The notes under the pieces: model-generated
What the model was told of the DNA's origin: nothing
What the model saw: the letters and a program-made list of their open reading frames with translations, nothing else
The model's database searches: none
From: Pseudomonadota bacterium
GTDB lineage: Bacteria; Pseudomonadota; Gammaproteobacteria; Burkholderiales; Gallionellaceae
Assembly: GCA_021847165.1 (NCBI GenBank)
Contig: JAJZUH010000014.1
Span: 1 to 21,222 of the forward strand
Direction of reading: 5' to 3'
Length of the DNA stretch: 21,222 nt
Position numbers and translations under genes: made by a program
Shown here: piece by piece, positions 14,913 through 21,222 of the stretch
Numbering within the stretch: the stretch's first letter is position 1
Layout: every line of letters begins with the position of its first letter

Positions 14913-16000
14913 CAGCAGCAGACAGCCAGTGGATGGCGCGGGCACTCCGTCTGGCGGAGCAGGGCTTGTACACAACGAGCCCGAACCCGCGCGTCGGCTG
15001 CGTGCTGGTGCGGGAAGGGCGAGTCATCGGCGAGGGCTGGCATGTGCGTGCAGGCGAACCACACGCCGAGGTGCATGCGCTGCGGGCGGCGGGTGCGGCG
15101 GCACGGGGGGCAACCGCATATGTGACTTTGGAACCCTGCAGTCACCATGGGCGAACGCCGCCCTGCGCCGACGCGCTCATTGCAGCGGGGGTGACGCGCG
15201 TGGTCGTGGCGATGCAGGATCCCAATCCTCTGGTTGCCGGACAAGGGCTGAATAAACTGCGTGGCGCCGGAATCGCGGTCGAATGCGGCCTGATGGAAGC
15301 AGCGGCAAGGGAACTGAACATCGGTTTTATAGCGCGCATGACGCGCGGCATGCCCTGGGTGCGCAGCAAGATCGCGGCAAGCCTGGATGGCCGTACCGCG
15401 CTGGCGAACGGGGTCAGCAAATGGATCACCGGCGAGGCGGCGCGGCGCGACGTGCAGGAATGGCGCGCGCGCTCCTGTGCCGTGCTGACCGGCAGCGGTA
15501 CGGTGCGGGCGGACGATCCCCGGCTGGATGTGCGGGAGATTGCGACTGCACGGCAGCCATTGCGCGTGGTGCTGGACAGCGGCCTGCACATAGCACCCCA
15601 GGCCAGAATATTGCAAGGAGGGCGGACGCTGGTTTATACGGCGGTCCCGGATGTGACCCGACATCAGGCGCTACAGGCAGATAACGTCGAGGTGATGCTG
15701 CTGCCGGGAGCGCGGGGCAGGGTCGACCTGGCGGCCGCACTGCAGGACCTTGCCCGACGCGGCATCAACGAGGTGCTGGTGGAGGCCGGACGCACCTTGA
15801 ACGGTGCGTTGCTTGAGGCTGGATTGGTGGACGAACTGGTGCTGTATCTCGCACCGAAATTGCTGGGCGATGCGGCGCGAGGCCTGGTTGAGCTGGGCGT
15901 GCTGACGCAGTTGCAGCAGGGCACGGATTTGCAATGGCGGGATGTACGGCAGGTGGGCGATGATCTGCGCATCATTGCGACAATGACAAAGGGGAAATGA
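14909..16000 (+). CDS. ribD: RibD, bifunctional diaminohydroxyphosphoribosylaminopyrimidine deaminase / 5-amino-6-(5-phosphoribosylamino)uracil reductase
   Basis: The 363-aa product has two domains. The N-terminal deaminase domain (about 1-145) carries the zinc site His52-Ala-Glu54 in [12 protein letters not shown] and Cys77/Cys86 in [16 protein letters not shown]. The C-terminal reductase domain (about 150-363) is of the NADPH-dependent DHFR-like type, with [18 protein letters not shown] and [17 protein letters not shown], then [17 protein letters not shown] near the end. It performs the second and third steps of riboflavin synthesis from the GTP branch. The length matches the family. It is coupled to nrdR upstream by an ATGA overlap, and its stop overlaps a possible ATG of ribE. 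Confidence 0.97.
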   Translation: MTAADSQWMARALRLAEQGLYTTSPNPRVGCVLVREGRVIGEGWHVRAGEPHAEVHALRAAGAAARGATAYVTLEPCSHHGRTPPCADALIAAGVTRVVVAMQDPNPLVAGQGLNKLRGAGIAVECGLMEAAARELNIGFIARMTRGMPWVRSKIAASLDGRTALANGVSKWITGEAARRDVQEWRARSCAVLTGSGTVRADDPRLDVREIATARQPLRVVLDSGLHIAPQARILQGGRTLVYTAVPDVTRHQALQADNVEVMLLPGARGRVDLAAALQDLARRGINEVLVEAGRTLNGALLEAGLVDELVLYLAPKLLGDAARGLVELGVLTQLQQGTDLQWRDVRQVGDDLRIIATMTKGK

Positions 16001-16002
16001 CC

Positions 16003-16599
16003 ATGTTCAGCGGAATCGTGGCCGATGTCGGCTTAATCAGATCGGTGCAGGAGAGAGAGGGCGGTCTGCGCCTGACCGTTGCGACCGAGGGGCTTGGCAT
16101 GGACGATGTGCAGCTGGGCGACAGCATCGCGGTGAACGGCGTATGCCTGACCGTGGTACAGCATGCGGGCAAGGATTTCACGGTCGATGTGTCGCGCGAA
16201 ACCCTGAATTGCACCACCGGACTTGAAGCGCAGGGCGGCCATGTCAATCTGGAAAAGGCACTGCGCCTGTCCGATCGATTGGGTGGCCATCTGGTCAGCG
16301 GACATGTGGACGGGGTGGGCGAAGTGGTCGCCTTCAACGATATCGGCGAAAGCTGGCGCCTGGTGGTACGAGCGCCCAGGCCGCTGGCCAAATATATTGC
16401 GGTGAAAGGTTCCATCACGATCAACGGCGTCAGCCTGACGGTGAACCAGGTGTCGGGCGCCGAGTTCGAGGTGAATCTCATCCCGCATACGCTGGAGGTG
16501 ACCACGCTCAACGAACTGAAGGTCGGAACGCGGGTGAATCTGGAAATCGACCTGATCGCCCGCTACGTCGAGCGCATGCTGACGGCGGAAACGAAATAG
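16003..16599 (+). CDS. ribE: RibE (RibC), riboflavin synthase alpha subunit
   Basis: From the ATG at 16003 the product is 198 aa and starts with MFSGIV, the invariant N-terminus of riboflavin synthase. An AAAGGGG site at 15988-15994 lies 8 bases upstream. An in-frame ATG at 15997 would overlap ribD by ATGA but stands only 2 bases from that site. Two lumazine-binding repeats are visible: the first around VQLGDSIAVNGVCLTV, the second around GSITINGVSLTVNQV, each followed by a DVSRETL- or LIPHTLE-like stretch. It makes riboflavin from two 6,7-dimethyl-8-ribityllumazine molecules. Its normal downstream partners, ribB and ribH, are displaced by a large minus-strand gene. Confidence 0.96.
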   Translation: MFSGIVADVGLIRSVQEREGGLRLTVATEGLGMDDVQLGDSIAVNGVCLTVVQHAGKDFTVDVSRETLNCTTGLEAQGGHVNLEKALRLSDRLGGHLVSGHVDGVGEVVAFNDIGESWRLVVRAPRPLAKYIAVKGSITINGVSLTVNQVSGAEFEVNLIPHTLEVTTLNELKVGTRVNLEIDLIARYVERMLTAETK

Positions 16600-16679
16600 C
16601 CGGAAAGCAGTGCTGCGCCTGCCACCGCTCTAACCAAAAACATCCCGCAATCCGGGCCGCCGCCGCGTTGTCTGCCCTG

Positions 16680-19600
16680 TCATTCCCGTTTGACGTTGAA
16701 CCATGCCGCATACAGTGCAGGCAGGAACAGCAGCGTGAGCAAAGTCGCGACGAGCAGGCCGCCCATGATGACGATGGCCATGGGACCCCAGAACACGCTG
16801 GTGGTCAGCGGAATCATCGCCAGGATGGCGGCGGCGGCGGTGAGCACGATCGGACGGGCACGGCGCACCGTCGAGTCGACGATGGCGGCGTAGCGCGACA
16901 GCCCCTGCTTGATGTCCTGTTCGATCTGGTCGACCAGGATCACCGAGTTGCGCATGATCATGCCGGCCAGGGAGATCATGCCGAGCATGGCAACAAAACC
17001 GAATGGCACGTGGAAGGCGAGCAGCGCTGCAGAGACGCCGATCAGGCCGAGCGGGGCGGTGAGCAATACCAGCGCCACCAGCCTGAACTGGCGCAACTGC
17101 CACATCAGCAGGGTGAGGATGATGAAGCTCATCAGGGGCAGCACGGCGACGATGGAATCGGTGGCCTTGCCGCTGTCCTCGTCGGCGCCGCCGGTCTCGA
17201 TACGGTATCCGCTGGGCAGGCTCGCGCGAAGGCGATCGAGTTTCTGTTCGATGGCGTGGCTGACCTCCGAGGCCTGCACGTTGTCGGCCACATCGGCGCG
17301 CACGGTCACCACGGGCATGCGGTTCAGGCGCCAGACAATCCCCTCCTCGGTATGTTCGCTCAGCGTGGCGATGTCCGAAAGCGGCACGAACTTGCCATTG
17401 GTGGTGTGGATGCGGACATGCTTGAGGAACGTCTCGCTGCGCCGGTCTTCCTCCTCGGCACGCATCACTACCTCGATGCGCTTGTCGGCTTCGCGGTACT
17501 GGGTCACGCTGATGCCGGAATGCAGCATCTGCAGGTAGCGTGAAAGGGCCTGCGACGAGATGCCGAGCGCACGTGCCTTGCCCTGGTCGAGTTCGATGTT
17601 GATCGTCTTGATCGGTTCATTGGAGTCCTGGCTGACATTCTTGGTGTCCGGAGCCAGCTTGACGATCTGCAGCACCTGATCGGCGATCTCGCGCACCTTG
17701 CCCAGTTCCTGTCCGATGATGCGGAACTGCACCGGATAGCCGACCGGCGGCCCGTTCTCCAGGCGCGAGACGCGGATGCCGAGGGCGGCGTATTCGCTAT
17801 CCAGCATATTGCGCAGTTTTTTCAGCTCGGCTTCCCGGGCTTGCAGGTCGCGCGTGGTGATGACGATCTGCGCGTAATTCAGGGCCGGCAGCTGCAGGTC
17901 GAGCGGCAGGTAGAATCGCGGGGTACTGCCGCCGATATAGCTGACATAGCTCGACACATTCGGATCGTCCTTCAGTTTCTGCTCGATCTCCTGCGTCACC
18001 CCTTCGGTAAGGGAGAACGCCGTCCCTTCAGGCAGCCATACATCCACCAGCAATTCGGTGCGCTCTGAAGGCGGGAAGAACTGCTGCTCGACCTTGCTGA
18101 AACCCAGCAGTGACAACACGAACAGCATGAGCGTGGCGGCAATCACCGTTTTGCGATATTCGATGCAGGCGATCAGCAGCTTCCTGAAGCGGACGTAGAA
18201 CCAGTTCTGGTAAAGCGTTTCCGCCACGTTGCGGTGTTCAGCCATGATCCGGTAGCCGATATAGGGCGTGAACACGACCGCGACCAGCCAGGAGACCAGC
18301 AGCGAGATGGTGACCACGATGCAGATCGAGATGGTGTATTCGCCGGCCGAGGATTTCGCCAGACCCACCGGCAGGAAGGCGGCGGCGGTGATCAGGGTGC
18401 CGGTGAGCATGGGGAAGGCGGTGCTGGAGTAGGCGAAGATGGCGGCACTGCTCTTGTTCCAGCCTTGCTCCAGCTTCACCTTCATCATCTCGACCGCGAT
18501 CATCGCGTCGTCCACCAGCAGGCCGATCGCGATGATCAGCGCGCCGATGGAAACCCGCTGCAAGTCGATGCCGAACAGTTTCATCAGCAGGAAGGTACCC
18601 GCCATCACCACCGGGATGGAGAGCGCAACCACCATCCCGGCGCGCCAGCCGAGGCTGGCGAAACTGATCGCGAGCACGATGAGCAATGCCTCCAGCAGCG
18701 ACTTCATGAACCGGCTGACGGCTTGCTTGACGACCTTGGGCTGGTCGGAGACCTGGTGTACTTCCACGCCTTTGGACAGAAGCTGGCTACGGATGCCGTC
18801 CATGGCCTTGTCCAGCGCCTTGCCGAGTTTAATCACATTGCCGTTCTTGGTCATGGAGATCGCAAGGCCGACTGCCTCGTTGCCCATGTAGCGCATTTTG
18901 AAGTGTGGAGGATCCTCATAGTCGCGATAGACGCGGCTGATGTCGCCCAGGCGGTACACCTTGCCGCGGGCGTCAGGGATGCCGATGTCCTGGATGCTTT
19001 TTACAGAATGGAAATCGCCGCTGACGCGCAATTTCATGACCTCGGCATGGGAGACGATTTCCCCGGCCGGCTCCATCGCATTCTGCGTCTTGAGGATGGT
19101 CGCAATCCTGAGCGGGTCGATGCCGAAGGCGGCGATCTTGCTGCTGTCGAACTCGATATAGATCTTCTCTTCCTGCTCGCCGATCAGGTCGACCTTGTCG
19201 ACGTTCGCGATCTTGAGCAGTTCCTGGCGGGCGAAGCTGGCTTCGCGCTCGAGTTCTGCCGGGCTCATCAGGTCCGAGGTGAAGGCGTAGATGGAGCCAT
19301 AGGTGTCGCCGAATTCGTCGTTGATGATGGGCCTGCCGGCATCGTCGGGCAGCGAGCGGCGCATGTCCCAGAGTTTCTTGCGCACCGTCGCCCAGGCATT
19401 GCGCAGTTCTGCACGCGGCATGCCTTCCTTGAGGGTGACGAAGATGACCGCTTCGTCCGGCTTGGAAATGCTGGAGACGTTGTCCAGCCAGGGCGTTTCC
19501 TGCAGCATGCGCTCGATGCGGTCGGTGACCTGCTGTTCCACTTCGCGCGCCGTCGCCCCCGGCCACTGCACTTTCACCGTCATCACCTTGAAGGTGAAGG

Positions 19601-19724
19601 CCGGATCCTCGTTCTGCGGCAATTCCAGGTAGGCGGCGGCGCCGGAGATGAGCAGGGCAAGCAGCAGATAGAGCACGATAGCCCGGTTGCGGATTGCCCA
19701 TCTGGAGAGGTTGAGTTGCGGCAT
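16680..19724 (-). CDS. RND-family efflux permease (inner membrane)
   Basis: From the ATG at 19724 the product is 1014 aa, a full-length AcrB-type RND permease. It starts MPQLNLSRWAIRNRAIVLYL, the first transmembrane helix, then a large periplasmic loop with ELPQNEDPAFTF and VQWPGATAREVEQQV. The proton-relay aspartates are present in GLLVDDAMIAVEMM at Asp405/Asp406. A second half-repeat ends in FLPALYAAWFNVKRE. The layout resembles the HAE/TriC-like drug efflux group more than the CzcA metal group, but the substrate cannot be read from sequence alone. No membrane fusion or outer membrane partner gene is in the window. The long open frame upstream of 19724, to 20996, is antisense to ribBX and spurious. 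The gene sits inside the rib cluster on the opposite strand, tail to tail with ribE. No good ribosome binding site is seen. Confidence 0.93.
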   Translation of the reverse strand: MPQLNLSRWAIRNRAIVLYLLLALLISGAAAYLELPQNEDPAFTFKVMTVKVQWPGATAREVEQQVTDRIERMLQETPWLDNVSSISKPDEAVIFVTLKEGMPRAELRNAWATVRKKLWDMRRSLPDDAGRPIINDEFGDTYGSIYAFTSDLMSPAELEREASFARQELLKIANVDKVDLIGEQEEKIYIEFDSSKIAAFGIDPLRIATILKTQNAMEPAGEIVSHAEVMKLRVSGDFHSVKSIQDIGIPDARGKVYRLGDISRVYRDYEDPPHFKMRYMGNEAVGLAISMTKNGNVIKLGKALDKAMDGIRSQLLSKGVEVHQVSDQPKVVKQAVSRFMKSLLEALLIVLAISFASLGWRAGMVVALSIPVVMAGTFLLMKLFGIDLQRVSIGALIIAIGLLVDDAMIAVEMMKVKLEQGWNKSSAAIFAYSSTAFPMLTGTLITAAAFLPVGLAKSSAGEYTISICIVVTISLLVSWLVAVVFTPYIGYRIMAEHRNVAETLYQNWFYVRFRKLLIACIEYRKTVIAATLMLFVLSLLGFSKVEQQFFPPSERTELLVDVWLPEGTAFSLTEGVTQEIEQKLKDDPNVSSYVSYIGGSTPRFYLPLDLQLPALNYAQIVITTRDLQAREAELKKLRNMLDSEYAALGIRVSRLENGPPVGYPVQFRIIGQELGKVREIADQVLQIVKLAPDTKNVSQDSNEPIKTINIELDQGKARALGISSQALSRYLQMLHSGISVTQYREADKRIEVVMRAEEEDRRSETFLKHVRIHTTNGKFVPLSDIATLSEHTEEGIVWRLNRMPVVTVRADVADNVQASEVSHAIEQKLDRLRASLPSGYRIETGGADEDSGKATDSIVAVLPLMSFIILTLLMWQLRQFRLVALVLLTAPLGLIGVSAALLAFHVPFGFVAMLGMISLAGMIMRNSVILVDQIEQDIKQGLSRYAAIVDSTVRRARPIVLTAAAAILAMIPLTTSVFWGPMAIVIMGGLLVATLLTLLFLPALYAAWFNVKRE

Positions 19725-19752
19725 GGATGCGGTCGCTAAGACTGATGGGAGG

Positions 19753-19783
19753 ATTATAGGGGGATTGGGCTGGCGCCGCACAA
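19753..19783 (-). promoter_or_regulatory. Candidate promoter of the RND permease gene
   Basis: A perfect TATAAT on the minus strand lies at 19753-19758. The best upstream match is TTGTGC at 19778-19783, 19 bases away, a weak -35. The start point would be near 19746, leaving about 22 bases of leader. The promoter is divergent from that of ribBX in the 189-base intergenic region. Confidence 0.5.
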
Positions 19784-19861
19784 CAGGAAAAGCATCCGGC
19801 GCCTTGGCTGTGGTATCGCTGCTATGGTTCGGACGGAGGTGGGGAGGATTGTCGCCGATGG

Positions 19862-19870
19862 TGTTAAAAT
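19862..19870 (+). promoter_or_regulatory. ribBX promoter (extended -10)
   Basis: TGTTAAAAT at 19862-19870 reads as an extended -10 element (TGn plus TAAAAT). No convincing -35 is present. The start point would be near 19877, giving about 37 bases of leader. A small hairpin, CGCGA-TT-TCGCG, lies in that leader. The RFN/FMN-riboswitch conserved blocks are absent. This promoter would let ribBX-ribH be expressed apart from ribD-ribE. Confidence 0.5.
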
Positions 19871-19913
19871 CGGCCCCCCGCGATTTCGCGATACAACAGA
19901 CAGAACCGCACAC

Positions 19914-21014
19914 ATGACAGACATCGCACCGATAACCGAGATCATCGACGAGATACGTGCCGGGCGCATGGTGGTGCTGGTGGACGAGGAGGATCGCGAG
20001 AACGAGGGCGACCTGCTGTTCGCCGCCGAATTCGTCACGCCGGAAGCGATCAACTTCATGATCCGCCACGCGCGCGGCCTGGTCTGCCTGACGCTGACCG
20101 AGGAGCGTTGCCGCCAGCTCGGCATTTCGCACATGGCACGGGACAACAAGAGCCCGCTCGGCACGAATTTCACGGTCTCCATCGAAGCGGCACAAGGAGT
20201 GACCACCGGCATCTCCGCTTCTGACCGTGCCACCACGATCCGCGCAGCGGTCGGGAAAAATGCAGGGCCCGCGGATATCGTCCAGCCCGGCCATATCTTC
20301 CCGATCATGGCGCGGCAGGGCGGCGTGCTGGTGCGCGCCGGGCATACCGAGGCGGGGTGCGACCTGGCGCACATGGCGGGGCTGATGCCGGCGGCGGTGA
20401 TCTGCGAGATCATCAAGGAAGACGGCGAAATGGCGCGCCTGCCCGACCTGATCCCTTTCGCCAGGGAGCATGGCTTGAAGATCGGCACCATCGCCGACCT
20501 GATCGAATATCGCATGCACAACGAGACATTGGTCGAGCGGGTCGCGCGCCGTACGGTGCAGACCGCGTATGGCGAATTCGACCTGGTGACCTATAACGAC
20601 AAGACCACGCAGCGCACCCACCTGGCCCTGGTGAAGGGTGACATCCAGCCGCAGAACGAGACGCTGGTGCGCGTGCATGAGCCGCTGTCGGTGATGGATT
20701 TCCTCGAGCAGGTCAGCCTGCCCAATACCACCAGCGTGCATGACGTGCTGATGAAAATCAGCCAGTCTGCCGCCGGCGTGCTGGTGATGATGCACCACAC
20801 CGAAACTTCGGCCAGCCTGCTGGCGCGCGCGGCGGCCAGGCCCGAATCCGGCCACGCGCAGTGGGATCCGCGCAGTTACGGCATCGGTGCGCAGATCCTG
20901 CGCGACCTGAATGTCGGCAAGATGTGCCTTATCGCCACCCCGCGCAAGCTTCCCAGCATGGCGGGCTTCGGCCTGGAGGTTGTGCGTTACTGTCAAAGCA
21001 AGGACAAGAAATGA
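19914..21014 (+). CDS. ribBX: RibBX, 3,4-dihydroxy-2-butanone 4-phosphate synthase with degenerate GTP cyclohydrolase II-like domain
   Basis: From the ATG at 19914 ([17 protein letters not shown]) the product is 366 aa. The N-terminal DHBP synthase domain (about 1-200) is intact, with [12 protein letters not shown] (24-34), [20 protein letters not shown] and [12 protein letters not shown]. It makes the four-carbon unit of riboflavin from ribulose 5-phosphate. The C-terminal domain (about 205-366) is colinear with GTP cyclohydrolase II, ending [15 protein letters not shown] and [11 protein letters not shown]. But the zinc-binding ECLTGD...CDCG motif is replaced by HEPLSVMDF with no cysteines, and QEGRG by HTETSA. 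It should not have cyclohydrolase II activity. This matches the RibBX variant described in Proteobacteria. The stop overlaps ribH by ATGA. Confidence 0.93.
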   Translation: MTDIAPITEIIDEIRAGRMVVLVDEEDRENEGDLLFAAEFVTPEAINFMIRHARGLVCLTLTEERCRQLGISHMARDNKSPLGTNFTVSIEAAQGVTTGISASDRATTIRAAVGKNAGPADIVQPGHIFPIMARQGGVLVRAGHTEAGCDLAHMAGLMPAAVICEIIKEDGEMARLPDLIPFAREHGLKIGTIADLIEYRMHNETLVERVARRTVQTAYGEFDLVTYNDKTTQRTHLALVKGDIQPQNETLVRVHEPLSVMDFLEQVSLPNTTSVHDVLMKISQSAAGVLVMMHHTETSASLLARAAARPESGHAQWDPRSYGIGAQILRDLNVGKMCLIATPRKLPSMAGFGLEVVRYCQSKDKK

Positions 21015-21222
21015 GAGAGATCGAACAGAACCTGGACGGCAAAGGCCTGCGTATCGGCATCGTGCAGAGCCGTTTCAACGAAGTGGTGTGCGAGAGTTTG
21101 CTGGCGGCCTGCCGTGCGCAACTGGTGCAGAGCGGGGTTGGCGAGAGCGACATCACCCTGGCCACCGTACCGGGCGCCCTGGAGATACCGCTGGTGTTGC
21201 AAGCCATGGCGCAGAGCGGCAA
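21011..21222 (+). CDS. ribH: RibH, 6,7-dimethyl-8-ribityllumazine synthase (5' part)
   Basis: The first 70 codons are in the window and the gene continues past its right edge. The N-terminus ([34 protein letters not shown]) carries the RFN of the lumazine synthase substrate site, followed by the [12 protein letters not shown] motif. It joins the RibB and RibD pathway products to make the lumazine that RibE converts to riboflavin. The ATG overlaps the ribBX stop by 4 bases, so translation is coupled. nusB often follows in this clade, but it is outside the window. Confidence 0.96.
   Translation, partial: MREIEQNLDGKGLRIGIVQSRFNEVVCESLLAACRAQLVQSGVGESDITLATVPGALEIPLVLQAMAQSG

Noticed and set aside
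18234..19739. Open frame of 501 codons on the plus strand opposite the RND gene
   Set aside because: The minus strand encodes conserved RND motifs including the proton-relay Asp pair, so the plus frame is a shadow.
19725..19913. FMN riboswitch (RFN element) before ribBX
   Set aside because: The conserved RFN blocks are absent; only a 5-bp hairpin and an extended -10 element are present.
19725..20996. Upstream extension of the RND permease frame by 424 codons
   Set aside because: It is antisense to ribBX and lacks any domain. The RND N-terminus MPQLNLSRWAIRNR marks the real start at 19724.

Overview
The window looks like a GC-rich betaproteobacterial chromosome. The gene orders (Nif3-like gene, respiratory quinol:cytochrome c complex, sspA-sspB; and glyA-nrdR-ribD-ribE-ribB-ribH) are typical of that class. 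A stand-alone alternative complex III (ACIII) at this place suggests a Gallionellaceae/Nitrosomonadales-type autotroph such as an iron or nitrite oxidiser. The lineage is an inference from gene content and order; no rRNA is present.

Region 1 (1-3.5 kb): the first codons of a leftward DegQ/AlgW-like serine protease, then a rightward Nif3-like protein. A leftward block follows: a GbsR/MarR-type regulator, an unrecognised 211-aa protein, an MgtC/SapB-family membrane protein and a DUF2721-like membrane protein.

Region 2 (3.8-12.1 kb): a tight rightward operon actA-actB1-actB2-actC-actD-actE-actF encodes ACIII. Its parts are a pentahaem cytochrome c, a molybdopterin-oxidoreductase-like protein, an FeS protein, two NrfD-like or related membrane subunits, a DUF3341 subunit and a monohaem cytochrome c. 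The complex would oxidise quinol and pass electrons to periplasmic c-type carriers. sspA and sspB follow directly, a place normally held by petABC (cytochrome bc1) in betaproteobacteria. A strong bidirectional hairpin separates sspB from the convergent rpoH.

Region 3 (12.1-13.2 kb): rpoH (sigma-32) has a near-consensus CIRCE operator lying inside its predicted promoter, which indicates control by HrcA. Divergent from it starts glyA with an extended -10 promoter.

Region 4 (13.2-21.2 kb): glyA-nrdR-ribD-ribE run rightward with overlapping starts. A large RND efflux permease gene then sits on the opposite strand and splits the riboflavin cluster. It is followed by ribBX (DHBP synthase with a degenerate GTP cyclohydrolase II-like domain) and the start of ribH. 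One-carbon metabolism, dNTP regulation and flavin synthesis are thus grouped here. A separate ribA must exist elsewhere if flavin is made de novo.

No tRNA, rRNA, CRISPR array, insertion sequence or phage gene was seen. No intergenic gap exceeds about 260 bases. The standouts are the ACIII locus with its split ActB, the divergent regulator with a palindrome at its start, the CIRCE-controlled rpoH, and the RND gene interrupting the rib cluster.
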